Notes: generated by a model not told the origin, from the letters alone. DNA of 64,000 bases from Actinomycetes bacterium (GCA_024637095.1 JAGXFV010000025.1:43208-107207); one strand, 5' to 3'; counted from the stretch's first letter, positions 29,891 through 44,023 are shown. Program-made: numbers and translations.

Positions 29891-30001
29891 CAGGGTCTCC
29901 TTGTCCGTTGTCGATTCGACCCGGGCTGAGCCTCGAGGCGAACAGTACATGTTACCACCCGCTCCCTCTCGGACCGGCCCTGCGGGCCCCGTCTGCAGCC
30001 G

Positions 30002-30937
30002 CTAATCCCGGGCGATTGAGCCGGCGCCCGGGGTGCGGCAAAAGGTAAGGACGTAGACGGGGAGCCCAAAGCTACCCTTGATTACTGCGGAAACCTCGTT
30101 CGCCGTGGCTCCCGTGGTGTACACGTCGTCCACCAGAATCACCGCCTTCGTCTCGTCGGGAAGCGTGCCCGGCGCGGGCGCGAACGCCCCTTTGAGGTTC
30201 TCCCGCCGGCCACGGCGGTCCAGCGACTGCTGGTGGCCGGTGCGGACCGTCTTGCGCACCAAGGCGCGGGCCTCGCATTCCGCCGTCCGCGCCAGCCTCC
30301 GGGCGAGGACCTCCGCTTGGTTATACCCTCGGCGCCGCTGCACGGACCCATGCGCCGGAACCCAGGTGAACAGCACCGAACGTTCCGGCATGGGCTGGGT
30401 GCCGCCGAGCGGGGTGGCGCCGCGTGAGGTGGAGCCCGGCGGGGTGGGCCCGGGTCGGCCGCCATCCGGTCGCCTCCCGCCCGAGACCGCCATGTCGAGC
30501 ACCTCGGTACAGGCCGGCCAGGCGAGCTCGGCCATCAGGGGTGCCAGGGAACGGAGACCGGCCCCTTTGAGACCCACCACCAATGAGCGGGCGGCATCCC
30601 GATACACAAAAGCGCTCCGCGCCGCCTGGAAGGCGAAGCCGGCGGCAACGCATTCACCGCAGTAAGGTACCGAAAGCCCGGCGCCTTCGGCCGAGCCGCA
30701 GCGGACACATACATCTGCCAGAGGCGCAAGCGTTGCAGCGCACTCATCGCAGAGCAGTTCGCCAAAACCTCCGCAGTGGGCGCATCGCGCGGGAAGGAAG
30801 AGCTCGAGCAGCGCCTCCTTGGCTTCTTCCAGCCAGCCGCGGCGCCCGGCGGTGCGGGGCGTGACGGGAAGCTTGGAGGCGGTTCCCCGGCCGAGGGCCG
30901 GGGCGGCATCGGCCGGCGCAGAATTTGCCTGTTGCAT
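30002..30937 (-). CDS. comF: ComF-family phosphoribosyltransferase-like protein
   Basis: 311 residues. ComF is a cytoplasmic protein with an N-terminal zinc ribbon (CAHCGGFGELLCDEC, then CVRCG and CGEC) and a C-terminal type I phosphoribosyltransferase fold; AVILVDDVYTTGATANE is the PRPP loop and RRRGYNQAEVLARRL is diagnostic. In competent bacteria it is needed for DNA uptake; elsewhere its role is unclear. A Pro/Gly-rich insert (about 160-190) and a 30-residue N-terminal tail make it longer than usual (220-250). It precedes hpf. Confidence 0.9.
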   Translation of the reverse strand: MQQANSAPADAAPALGRGTASKLPVTPRTAGRRGWLEEAKEALLELFLPARCAHCGGFGELLCDECAATLAPLADVCVRCGSAEGAGLSVPYCGECVAAGFAFQAARSAFVYRDAARSLVVGLKGAGLRSLAPLMAELAWPACTEVLDMAVSGGRRPDGGRPGPTPPGSTSRGATPLGGTQPMPERSVLFTWVPAHGSVQRRRGYNQAEVLARRLARTAECEARALVRKTVRTGHQQSLDRRGRRENLKGAFAPAPGTLPDETKAVILVDDVYTTGATANEVSAVIKGSFGLPVYVLTFCRTPGAGSIARD

Positions 30938-30952
30938 GATGTGCGGGCGCCT

Positions 30953-32077
30953 CTAGGCCAACCCCTCGTCGATCACTTTCTCTCCCGCCTCCACCAACGA
31001 CCCGACATCCACCAGCGATCGCTCAATGACCGCGGCTTCCAGCAGGCCACAACGCTCCCCCACGACCGAATCCACCACGCGGGCCTCCGGCCATACCGAA
31101 GTGTGCGAGGCTACGATGCTGTCCCGTATCTGCGCGCGGGGACCCAGCAGCACGCCGCCCCACAACACGCTCGACTCCAGGCGGGCCCCGGCTTCGATCA
31201 CGCAGTAATCCCCGATGACCAGTGGTCCCCGCAAGACGGCGTCACCCTCCACCCGGCAATCGCGGCCCAAAAGCACGGGGCCCTCGACCGAGGCTTCAGG
31301 CGAGATGTAGGTGCGCTCCCCGGCGCGCACTCCCGGAGCCACCTCCGTCCCTTCGGGTTCCAATCGCACCTTGCCCCGAAGCGCGTCGAAGTTGCCCTGA
31401 CGGTACTCGGAAAGGCTGCCCACATCGTTCCAGTAGCTCGCGATGCGGTGCACGTAGAAGGGAATGTCCTCCTCCACCAGGCCGGGAAGCACCTGGTTGC
31501 CGAAGTCGTAGAAGGTGTCGGCGGGAATGCGCTCGAAGATCTCGGGCTCGAAGATGTAGATGCCGGCGTTGGAGAGATTGGACAGCGCCTCCTCCGGAGC
31601 CGGTTTTTCTTGAAAGCCGGTGATACGGTCGTTCTCGTCCACGATCATGACCCCATAGTCCGAGGGGTCGTCGACCTCCTTGACCGAAAGGGTGGCGATG
31701 CCCCCCCTCTCCCGATGGGTGCGGACGGCCGCCTCCAGATCGAGGTCGGTGAGGGCGTCGCCGCTCATCACGATGAAGGTGCCCCTCCCTAGGAAGTCCT
31801 CGTTGTTCTTGACGCCTCCGGCGGTGCCCAGCAGTTCCTCCTCGTAGGCGAAGCGGATGGACATGCCCAGGTCGTAACCGTCGCCCAGGTAGCTCGTCAA
31901 TGTGTCGGGGAAATAGTGGATGTTGATCACCACCTCGGTAATCCCGTGCCGCTTGAGCAACTCCACGATGTGGTAGAGCGCCGGACGGTTCGCCAGCGGC
32001 GCCATCGGCTTGGGTATCAGGCCGGTCAACGGACGCAGGCGGGTTCCCAGGCCGGCGGCCATGATCATTGCACGCAT
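30953..32077 (-). CDS. Sugar-1-phosphate nucleotidyltransferase (NDP-sugar pyrophosphorylase)
   Basis: 374 residues. The N-terminal domain (1-235) carries the nucleotidyltransferase signature MAAGLGTRLRPLTGLIPKPM and FIVMSGDALTDLDL; the C-terminal part (about 245-374) is a left-handed beta-helix of hexapeptide repeats (VEGPVLLGRDCRVEGDAVL). Closest in style to mannose-1-phosphate guanylyltransferases of Gram-positives and archaea, so GDP-mannose or a related sugar nucleotide for cell-surface glycans is likely, but the base and sugar are not certain. ATG at 32077 abuts the mtnA stop (TAAATG), with GGAGGTG inside mtnA. Confidence 0.88.
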   Translation of the reverse strand: MRAMIMAAGLGTRLRPLTGLIPKPMAPLANRPALYHIVELLKRHGITEVVINIHYFPDTLTSYLGDGYDLGMSIRFAYEEELLGTAGGVKNNEDFLGRGTFIVMSGDALTDLDLEAAVRTHRERGGIATLSVKEVDDPSDYGVMIVDENDRITGFQEKPAPEEALSNLSNAGIYIFEPEIFERIPADTFYDFGNQVLPGLVEEDIPFYVHRIASYWNDVGSLSEYRQGNFDALRGKVRLEPEGTEVAPGVRAGERTYISPEASVEGPVLLGRDCRVEGDAVLRGPLVIGDYCVIEAGARLESSVLWGGVLLGPRAQIRDSIVASHTSVWPEARVVDSVVGERCGLLEAAVIERSLVDVGSLVEAGEKVIDEGLA

Positions 32078-33187
32078 TTAGCAAGCACCTCCGGTCAGCC
32101 TCGCCTTGCTCGGATAGGGCCCCTCGGCCACGGGGCGCAGGCTGTCCTCGTAGGGGGGACGCGCCGTCCCCTTTTCCGTAACAATTGCGGTTATGTTGGC
32201 GGCGGGGGTCACGTCGAAGGCGGGATTACGTACCCCCACCCCCGCCGCCGCCACCCGGACTCCGCCCATGTGAGTGACCTCTTCAGCAGGACGTTCCTCT
32301 ATGGGTATGCCGGAGCCGTCGGCCAGCGAGAAGTCGACCGTGGAGATGGGCGCGGCCACCACGAAGGGGACCGCGTGCTCCCGGGCCAGCACGGAAAGAG
32401 GGTAGGTCCCGATCTTGTTGGCGGTGTCGCCGTTCGCCGCGATCCGGTCGGCTCCCACCACGATCACGTCGATCTCGCCGCGACTGAGGAAGTGTCCCGC
32501 CATGTTGTCGGTGATCAGTTCCACCGGGATCTTCTCCTGCACCAACTCCCAGGCGGTCAACCGCGCACCCTGCAGGAAGGGACGAGTTTCATCGACAAAG
32601 ACTCGAAGCCCGGGAACACGGGCGAATACCGAACGCACCACCCCGAGCGCCGTCCCGTAACCGGCCGTGGCCAGGGCTCCCGCGTTGCAGTGGGTCAACA
32701 GCGTGAGGTCGGGTCGGCCCTGCGTCAATTCGGCCAGCAAGTCTGCGCCGTTCTCGCCGATGGCACGGCAGGCGGCCAGGTCCTCTTCGCATATCTCCAG
32801 CGCCCGCCGCTCCATCAGTTCGGCCGTCTCTCCCGGTTCGAGACCATTGCGCGCCCAAATCCGCTCCATCTCGTCGAGTGCCCACCTCAGGTTAACCGCG
32901 GTGGGACGGGTGGCGAACAGACCTTTGGTTGCACGTTGGAGCGAGGAGCGAAAGGCTTCCGCGCCGAGCGCGGATGACTCCCGGGCCGCCAGCGCCAGTC
33001 CCATCGCCGCCGCGACTCCGATGGCGGGAGCACCCCTGACCACCATGGTGCGGATGGACTCCGCGACCTCCTCCCAGTTGCGGCAGATTACATACTTCTC
33101 GTCGTGAGGCAGCACCCGCTGGTCAATCAGCACGACCGTACTGTCACGCCATTCGATCGTCCGCACACCGGTCCGCACGCCGGTCAT
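32078..33187 (-). CDS. mtnA: Methylthioribose-1-phosphate isomerase
   Basis: 369 residues. It converts 5-methylthioribose 1-phosphate to methylthioribulose 1-phosphate in methionine salvage; related to eIF2B subunits. Visible motifs: [37 protein letters not shown] (catalytic Cys), [20 protein letters not shown] and [18 protein letters not shown] (catalytic Asp). ATG 33187 overlaps the stop of the phosphorylase-like gene (ATGA); longer upstream reading is inside that gene. No other salvage genes (mtnB, mtnC, mtnD) are in the window. Confidence 0.95.
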   Translation of the reverse strand: MTGVRTGVRTIEWRDSTVVLIDQRVLPHDEKYVICRNWEEVAESIRTMVVRGAPAIGVAAAMGLALAARESSALGAEAFRSSLQRATKGLFATRPTAVNLRWALDEMERIWARNGLEPGETAELMERRALEICEEDLAACRAIGENGADLLAELTQGRPDLTLLTHCNAGALATAGYGTALGVVRSVFARVPGLRVFVDETRPFLQGARLTAWELVQEKIPVELITDNMAGHFLSRGEIDVIVVGADRIAANGDTANKIGTYPLSVLAREHAVPFVVAAPISTVDFSLADGSGIPIEERPAEEVTHMGGVRVAAAGVGVRNPAFDVTPAANITAIVTEKGTARPPYEDSLRPVAEGPYPSKARLTGGAC

Positions 33188-33801
33188 CTGCCTGCTCCCT
33201 CGTCGATCAACACCGCCGCCATCAACCTGTCCTGATGGGCCAGAAGCAGGGCGATACCCGCCAGTTCCGCGCTCACCGCCTCCACCTCCGGCCGCCGCAT
33301 GAGTTCGGTTTCCAGTGCACCCGGGTCCCTTTCTTCTCGCACACATACCACCACGCCCTCGGGGATAACCGAAGGCCGGAGCGCCTCCGCCGCAGCCGCG
33401 GGGCGGTAGCGCCCGGCCGTGGTGGGGAAGCGCGGGCCCCGCCGATCATCGTTCGGCCCGATCAGCGGAGAGGGAACTGTGAAGGCGATGTGGTCGCGAA
33501 CCAGGATCATCCTGGGGAAGGTAAGCTCCGTGGCGGCCGCAGGTTCGCGAGCAGGACCCCGGCCGCGAAGGACGCGCCCGGCAAGCACCAGGCCGACCAG
33601 AGGACCGGCTTCGAGGAGCAGCTTGTCGAGAGCCTCCAGTTCGGCGGGGGTCTGCCGGCGGGCGAGGTTGCGAATTCCCTTCTCTGCCAGAGAGACGACC
33701 CCGCCTGCGGTCCCGGCCAGGCGCAAGGCGAGTTCGCGGCCGCGCTCGAATCCGGCCGCCCTGGGCGTCAAGAGGACGAGGAGACCCTCGTCCCCGATCA
33801 C
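33184..33801 (-). CDS. Degenerate purine nucleoside phosphorylase-like protein
   Basis: 205 residues. The centre, [19 protein letters not shown] followed by [14 protein letters not shown], matches the signature of trimeric purine nucleoside/MTA phosphorylases (DHINL...NPLxGPNDxxxGPRFP). The C-terminal half aligns in outline ([19 protein letters not shown] against the DAVGMSTVPE...ARH region). However the protein is about 60 residues short and the phosphate-binding GSGLG loop, the NAAGG segment and the SFETPAE stretch are missing. GTG 33801 overlaps the LCP stop (GTGA) and its own stop overlaps mtnA, so it is translationally coupled to both. It may be a non-catalytic or altered relative of MTA phosphorylase, which makes the MtnA substrate. 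Confidence 0.7.
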   Translation of the reverse strand: MIGDEGLLVLLTPRAAGFERGRELALRLAGTAGGVVSLAEKGIRNLARRQTPAELEALDKLLLEAGPLVGLVLAGRVLRGRGPAREPAAATELTFPRMILVRDHIAFTVPSPLIGPNDDRRGPRFPTTAGRYRPAAAAEALRPSVIPEGVVVCVREERDPGALETELMRRPEVEAVSAELAGIALLLAHQDRLMAAVLIDEGAGR

Positions 33802-35642
33802 TGCACCGGGACCATCGACTCCGCGACCTCCAGCATCTCATCCCGGTCCAGGCGATAGGAAAGGGTGTTGGAGATCCAGTAGAGGACTCCGTTACGCTTC
33901 CACCAGATACGATCGACCTTGTCCTCGTAGTCGACCACCGTCAACTCGAGATCGCCGAGCTTGACCTTGTCTCCGGGAGAGGCCGCGGGGGCGTCGACGA
34001 AGACCGTCTCCATAAGGCCCAGGTATTGGTCCTCGCCTTTGAGCTTGTAGTAGACCTTGAGCGCAGCCCGGTTGCCGCCATCGGAATCTATGTCGTAGAG
34101 CCGGTGATCCTTCCAACTGTAACCCTGAGGGATGGTGGTCGGCGCCATCAGGTCGAACGAGGCCTGGTTCCTCAGAGCCTGCCAGTCGCCCGCGTTCGGC
34201 ATGCTCGGCATGCTCACCGGTTCTCTCTGGACGTCCCCCGAGGGCTTGAAGTCGGCACCCAGAATCACGGTGATGGTGGAGACTCCCTCGGCCACGACCT
34301 CCCCGGCGTTAACCGCTTCGGCAACCTGTCCGGCCGCCCCGGATTGGCCGGCGGGATACGCCACCACCGTCTCGTCGTAGTCGAAGCTCTCAGCGTCGCC
34401 GATACGATTGACCGAAGCGCCCATGTTGCGCAGATACCTCGCCCCGAGCGAGGCCTCGCCACCGCGGCCATTGCCGTTGAGCACGTCGACCGTCACGCCG
34501 CGCAGGTCGGGAGAGCCCTCGTCCGGAGTGGAGGCGTTGCCCTGATCGGCGGTCGCCGCATCAGCGCCGGAATCGGGCGCATCCCCGTCGGTGCCGGTCT
34601 CGCCTTCGGCCACCTGTGCGTTCGCCGGCGCGGCCGGGGGAGTCAACAACTCGTCTACCGCATCCCGGACCGCGGCATCAGTGGCCGTCACGTAGGAGAT
34701 GCCGCTGATGGTGTCCATGCCCGATTCCAGGGTAACCTGGCGGATACGGTCCGGTCCAAGCCGGATGCCGTAATAGGCCAGTCGGAGCAGATCCCCGGTA
34801 TCGATCTCGGTCTCCAGGTTGGAAGCCACCACCTGCACCATCTTGGGAAGCTTCAGGGCGCTGTCCCAGCGGAAGGCCTGATCCTTGACCGCTTTGAGAA
34901 AACGCTGCTGCCGCTCGATCCGGCCAAAGTCACCGTTGGAGTCGTGCCGGAAGCGCACCCAGTCGAGTGCGTTCTCACCGTATAGTCGCTGGTATCCGGG
35001 CTTCAGATTGATCCATTCCCAGGACTCGGAGTCGTTGTAGTAGCGGCGGTCGACATCCACGAACACGCCGTTGAGCTGCTTGGTGACCTCGCGGAAAGCA
35101 TCGAAATCGATGTTGACGTAGTGGTCCACCTTGACGCCGGTCAGGTCCTCCACCGTCTGAATGGCGAGCAGCGGTCCGCCCAGGGCGTAGGCGGCGTTGA
35201 TCTTCTCCTGGCCAAAACCCGGGACCGCCACCCGCAGGTCGCGGGGCAGCGAGAGGACCGAGGCGAACTTGTGCTCAGGATCGACGTGCAGCAACATCAT
35301 GGTGTCCGCACGTCCGTACTCCTCGTCGCCCAGTTCCGCCCGGCTGTCCGAGCCCATCAGCAGGATGTCCATACCCTCGGGGTCCTCTATATCGGCCGGG
35401 TCGACGGTCACTCCCCCGTAGCCTTTGCGCGTGGGGTCATCCCGCTCGATGTATTCCGAAATCTGGTCCGATCGCTCCGAGTTCTGCGTGGTGCCCAGGG
35501 TGTAGTTCAGCCAGAGGTACGTACCTCCCGCCGTCACCAGCACCCCGGCCAGCGCGAACATCGACAGCCACACGAGCACACGCGCCCAACGGGCGCCGCC
35601 CGCGTCGCCGACACGGTAAACGGTATAGGGCTTCTGACTCAG
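33798..35642 (-). CDS. LytR-CpsA-Psr (LCP) family protein with LytR_C and extra C-terminal domain
   Basis: LCP enzymes transfer glycopolymers from undecaprenyl carriers to peptidoglycan. One N-terminal helix, LCP domain (70-240 counting from GTG 35579: LLMGSDSR, SLPRDLRV, GYQRLYGENALDWVRFRH with substrate-binding Arg), LytR_C domain (363-447: VDVLNGNGRGGEA), then a C-terminal domain (about 470-590, WKDHRLYDIDSD..., DUF4367-like) not usual in the family. The first standard start, GTG 35579, has no ribosome site and falls at the membrane helix. In frame, CTG 35642 lies 8 bases after GGAGG and adds a normal basic N-terminal tail, so I place the start there (about 614 residues). It follows murA and overlaps the next gene. 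Confidence 0.88.
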   Translation of the reverse strand: MSQKPYTVYRVGDAGGARWARVLVWLSMFALAGVLVTAGGTYLWLNYTLGTTQNSERSDQISEYIERDDPTRKGYGGVTVDPADIEDPEGMDILLMGSDSRAELGDEEYGRADTMMLLHVDPEHKFASVLSLPRDLRVAVPGFGQEKINAAYALGGPLLAIQTVEDLTGVKVDHYVNIDFDAFREVTKQLNGVFVDVDRRYYNDSESWEWINLKPGYQRLYGENALDWVRFRHDSNGDFGRIERQQRFLKAVKDQAFRWDSALKLPKMVQVVASNLETEIDTGDLLRLAYYGIRLGPDRIRQVTLESGMDTISGISYVTATDAAVRDAVDELLTPPAAPANAQVAEGETGTDGDAPDSGADAATADQGNASTPDEGSPDLRGVTVDVLNGNGRGGEASLGARYLRNMGASVNRIGDAESFDYDETVVAYPAGQSGAAGQVAEAVNAGEVVAEGVSTITVILGADFKPSGDVQREPVSMPSMPNAGDWQALRNQASFDLMAPTTIPQGYSWKDHRLYDIDSDGGNRAALKVYYKLKGEDQYLGLMETVFVDAPAASPGDKVKLGDLELTVVDYEDKVDRIWWKRNGVLYWISNTLSYRLDRDEMLEVAESMVPVQ

Positions 35643-35679
35643 GAAAGGATCCTCCGGAACTTGAAAACGTAGAGTGAGT

Positions 35680-37002
35680 TTAGCTTGGAGAGGGGGCTTC
35701 GACGAGGCGCCGGTCCGAGCGCTCCCCTCCGGAATCCACGCGCTCGAGGTCCGCGCCCACCGAACGAAGCTTCTCCGTGAAGCCTTCGTAGCCTCGGTCG
35801 ATGTGGTAGATGTCCCTCACCTCGGTCACGCCCTCGCCCATCATCCCGGCCAGCACCAGCGCCGCTCCTGCCCGGAGATCGGGGCAGCGAACGATGGCCC
35901 CGGTGAAACTGCGGCCCCCATTGACGAGGGCGTGATGGCCGGCCACCTTGATGTCGGCGCCCAAGCGGACCAACTCGTCCACGAAGCCGAAGCGGTTCTC
36001 GAAAACGTTCTCGGTCACTATTGAGGATCCCTGAGCCAGGGACAGGAGCACCACCATCGGCGCCTGCAGGTCGGTGGGGAAACCGGGATAGGGAAGCGTG
36101 GCTACGTCCGTGCCCGTGTAGTCGCCGGAGCTTCCCCACACTCGGATCTTACGTCCGTTCTCCTGGACGTGGACTCCTACCGCCCGCAATTTCGCCAGGA
36201 ACATCTCGAGAATGTGGGGGGTTATGCCCTCGACCTCGAGGTCGCCCCCGGTGACGGCCGCCGCCACCAAGTAGGTTCCGGCCTCGATACGATCGGCCAT
36301 CACCGTGTGCTCGGTCGGACTGAGCTCGTCCACGCCGTGAATCTCGATGCGAGAGGTGCCGGCTCCCTCGATACGGGCCCCCATGCTGATCAAGAATTTT
36401 CCCAGATCGAGGATCTCGGGTTCGCGGGCAGCGTTATCGATGACCGTGGTGCCCGTCGCGGTGACTGCGGCCATCAGCAGGTTCTCGGTCGCACCCACGC
36501 TGGGGTAATCCAGGAAGATGGAGGTCCCGCGGAGACGTTCCGCCGAGACCTCAACGAAACCGTGATCCACCCGAACCTCGGCACCCAACTGTTCCAGCCC
36601 GCGCAGATGAAAATCGATCTTGCGCGGGCCCAAGTTGCAGCCGCCGGGCATGGCCACCCGCGCCCGGCCAAAGCGGTTGAGCAGAGGGCCCATGATCTGG
36701 ATGGAGGCACGCATGCGCTGCACCAGATCGTAGGGAGCGACGTGCGACTCGACGTTGGTCGTGTCGATGGTGAGCGTGCCCGCCTGGAAGTCGATCACGG
36801 CGCCCAGGAACTCGAGCACCTCGCTCATCGTGCGGACGTCCTGTATCTGCGGGACGTTGTGCAGCCTGGTGGTTCCCGGGGCCAGGAGACTTGCCGCCAT
36901 CAGCTTGAGGGCGGAGTTCTTCGCCCCCGAAACATGGAGGCGGCCGGTCAATGGCCGGCCGCCTCGAACCAGTAATCTTGGTCCTTCAATCACATTTTTC
37001 AT
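35680..37002 (-). CDS. murA: UDP-N-acetylglucosamine 1-carboxyvinyltransferase
   Basis: 440 residues. It transfers enolpyruvate from PEP to UDP-GlcNAc, the first committed step of peptidoglycan synthesis. LHVSGAKNSALKLMAASLL holds the catalytic Lys, and AMPGGCNLGPRKIDFHL holds the Cys attacked by fosfomycin, so the enzyme should be sensitive. YPGFPTDLQAPM and IYHIDRGYEGFTEKLRSVGA are typical. ATG 37002 is used; 12 further codons look spurious. Directly follows atpC, as in several Gram-positive lineages. Confidence 0.96.
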   Translation of the reverse strand: MKNVIEGPRLLVRGGRPLTGRLHVSGAKNSALKLMAASLLAPGTTRLHNVPQIQDVRTMSEVLEFLGAVIDFQAGTLTIDTTNVESHVAPYDLVQRMRASIQIMGPLLNRFGRARVAMPGGCNLGPRKIDFHLRGLEQLGAEVRVDHGFVEVSAERLRGTSIFLDYPSVGATENLLMAAVTATGTTVIDNAAREPEILDLGKFLISMGARIEGAGTSRIEIHGVDELSPTEHTVMADRIEAGTYLVAAAVTGGDLEVEGITPHILEMFLAKLRAVGVHVQENGRKIRVWGSSGDYTGTDVATLPYPGFPTDLQAPMVVLLSLAQGSSIVTENVFENRFGFVDELVRLGADIKVAGHHALVNGGRSFTGAIVRCPDLRAGAALVLAGMMGEGVTEVRDIYHIDRGYEGFTEKLRSVGADLERVDSGGERSDRRLVEAPSPS

Positions 37003-37055
37003 CGCGCTAACCCTACATCCGCCGGGTAGGAACGACAAGGCGGCCCGGGAGAGGC

Positions 37056-37502
37056 TCAGACCTTGCGAACCACCTTGATTCTATTCTTCGCCCTGACCAC
37101 CGCTTTTTCCTCCACGTGGGGATCGAGGCAGTTGTCCTCGTCCGCGGCGCCCAGACGGCAGGTCTCGAGCTTCTTCTGCGCCTCTTCATGGGCCTGCTCC
37201 GCCCGCTCGAGGTCGATCTCCGAAGCCAGTTCGGCGGCGTTCGCGAGGATGATCACCTTGTCGAACTGCACCTTGGCAAAGCCCTGCGCAACGGCCACCG
37301 AGAACCACTCACCGGCGGGGGTCTTGACCCGACACTCGCCGATGGCGAGCGCGGCCACCATGGGGGCGTGACGCGGCAGGATGCCCATCTCGCCCCCGAC
37401 GGCGGGGATGATCACCATGGCCACATCGCCCTCGTAGACGGGGCCATCCGGAGCCACGATCTCCAGCCGCAGGAAATGCTGCGTGTCGACGGGGACGGCC
37501 AC
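37056..37502 (-). CDS. atpC: ATP synthase epsilon subunit
   Basis: 148 residues. N-terminal beta-sandwich (1-90: LEIVAPDGPVYEGDV, GEMGILPRHAPMVAAL) and C-terminal helical hairpin. The hairpin is lengthened by about 18 residues at its turn and carries two cysteines (ETCRLGAADEDNCLDPHVEE), unlike common epsilon subunits. Last gene of the operon; its start is 3 bases after the atpD stop. Confidence 0.94.
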   Translation of the reverse strand: MAVPVDTQHFLRLEIVAPDGPVYEGDVAMVIIPAVGGEMGILPRHAPMVAALAIGECRVKTPAGEWFSVAVAQGFAKVQFDKVIILANAAELASEIDLERAEQAHEEAQKKLETCRLGAADEDNCLDPHVEEKAVVRAKNRIKVVRKV

Positions 37503-37505
37503 GGC

Positions 37506-39852
<2,347 letters not shown>

Positions 39853-39868
39853 GAATACCTAACGCAGC

Positions 39869-41411
<1,543 letters not shown>

Positions 41412-41428
<17 letters not shown>

Positions 41429-41987
41429 CGGAAACCTCCATGGATGCGGTCGGCTTGAGCAGTCGGGAACGGAGTTGATCGAGGTAGTGGCGGACGGTGG
41501 CTTCGGCGATCCGGTCGCCCACGCGCAGCCTCACTCCCCCGAGGATGGATTCATCGACGGTGAGGGCAAGTTCGACCTTCTTCTTCAGGGCGCGCTCGAT
41601 CTGGCCGCGCAGTTCCTCGGCCATCTTGGCAGGCACGGGAACCGCCGTGGTCATCTCGACGTGCACGATCCCCTCAGCCTCTTCGATCAGGTCGAGGAGT
41701 AACCGATAGGCCTCATCCAGCACGAACTCTCTGTCTTTGTCCACGATCAGCCGCAGAAAGTTGCGAACCAGCGGTTCGCCCCCTTCGGTCAACCGCATCA
41801 GAATCTCGGTCTTCTTGGGCGCCGACAAGTCCTCGTTCTGCAGGAAGGTTCGTAGCTGCGGGGACTGCTCCAACGCCTGGAAGAACTCGCCCAGGTCCCG
41901 CCGAACCGGCCCCAACCGGTTTTCTTCGGACGCCGCCTGGAAGAGCGCCTCGGCGTATACCCGCGCTATCTTGGTCTCGTCGCTCAA
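41412..41987 (-). CDS. atpH: ATP synthase delta subunit
   Basis: 191 residues, the peripheral-stalk OSCP-type subunit. N-terminal helical bundle [17 protein letters not shown] and C-terminal [20 protein letters not shown] are the two family signatures. Normal length. Overlaps atpA; 52 bases after atpF. Confidence 0.95.
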
Positions 41988-42039
41988 CTTCTTCGCTTCC
42001 CCGTGGTCGTATTTCCGGGCCCGGTCCGGAACGGCGCGA

Positions 42040-42549
42040 CTAGTTCTTGTCGCCCAACCGCTCCACGTCGATCTCGTCGATGGCTTCTTTGATCATCCGC
42101 ATGTGGTCCTGGTCGGAGAGGGTCCTGCGGGTAACCTTCTCGGTGGCCGCCACGGTCAGGTCGGCGACCTCGCGTTTGATCTGGCGCAGCGCCTGCCGGG
42201 TTTCTCGTTCGATCTGCTCGCGCGCCTTCTCCACATTGCGCTCGGCCTGCACCCGCGCCTCGGTAAGGATCTCGTTGCGGGTGCTCTCGCCGACCTTGCG
42301 CGCCTGCTCCAAGATCTCCTCCGCGTCCCCCCGAGCCTCGGCCATCTGGGCGCGGTAGTCCTCGATCAGAGCACGCGCCTCCTCGCGCAGCCGCTCGGCC
42401 TCGCGAATGGACTCGTGGATCTCTTCCTGGCGCTGGCGTTGCAGTTCGATCAACGGACCGTAAGCAAACCTATAAAGAAGGAAGACGAGAAGAAGAAAGG
42501 TGAATACGGACCAGAGAAACAGGCCCGGTTCGATCTCGAAAATCTCCAT
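42040..42549 (-). CDS. atpF: ATP synthase b subunit
   Basis: 169 residues. One N-terminal membrane helix (about 9-29, LFLWSVFTFLLLVFLLYRF) followed by a long charged helix rich in Glu/Arg that forms the dimeric stator stalk. Family form and length are normal. The 78-base space to atpE holds a perfect GC hairpin. Confidence 0.94.
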   Translation of the reverse strand: MEIFEIEPGLFLWSVFTFLLLVFLLYRFAYGPLIELQRQRQEEIHESIREAERLREEARALIEDYRAQMAEARGDAEEILEQARKVGESTRNEILTEARVQAERNVEKAREQIERETRQALRQIKREVADLTVAATEKVTRRTLSDQDHMRMIKEAIDEIDVERLGDKN

Positions 42550-42583
42550 TTGCTATTCCAGCGCTCCTCGATTGAAATGTGCG

Positions 42584-42611
42584 GCCCGGGGGCGGCGCTC
42601 CGCCCCCGGGC
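42584..42611 (-). promoter_or_regulatory. Perfect GC hairpin between atpE and atpF
   Basis: GCCCGGGGGCGG (42584-42595) and CCGCCCCCGGGC (42600-42611) form a 12-bp perfect stem with a 4-base loop. It begins 16 bases after the atpE stop and ends 34 bases before atpF. There is no U tract, and the distal genes are essential, so a partial terminator or a 3' stabiliser giving extra c-subunit mRNA is more likely than full termination. Confidence 0.7.
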
Positions 42612-42627
42612 GTACAGCTTCTCTGTC

Positions 42628-43678
<1,051 letters not shown>

Positions 43679-43699
43679 TCGCTTGCCTCTCCTTCCCGG

Positions 43700-44008
43700 T
43701 TACGCGCTGTCCCGCGCTGCGCCCAACGCTCCCCGTCCGGTCACGTACCGGTAGAGCGACCAGCCGGTGAGCACTGTGAACAGGGCGACAAAGGTGGCGA
43801 GGGTAACAACAATGTGGATCGGTGTGAAGAGGACCAGGACCAGAGCGATTAGCCCCAGAAGACTGAGGCGGAGAAAGAGCGTGGCCACCGAGAGGGCCGG
43901 GAGGGCTCGGTCAGCGGAGCGCGAAAGCCAAAGCTGCGAGCGGGTCATGAAGAGATGGTAGGCCGTGGCCAAGGTCAGACCCACCGCGACCGAAGCTACT
44001 ATTTGCAA
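43700..44008 (-). CDS. AtpI-like small membrane protein of the ATP synthase operon
   Basis: 102 residues with four predicted helices (about 5-22, 35-50, 52-70, 72-92). Size, topology and position before atpB match the AtpI/AtpR family, which helps c-ring assembly or magnesium supply. Sequence conservation in this family is low, so the call leans on context. Confidence 0.75.
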   Translation of the reverse strand: MQIVASVAVGLTLATAYHLFMTRSQLWLSRSADRALPALSVATLFLRLSLLGLIALVLVLFTPIHIVVTLATFVALFTVLTGWSLYRYVTGRGALGAARDSA

Positions 44009-44023
44009 ATCACTTCCTCCCCC

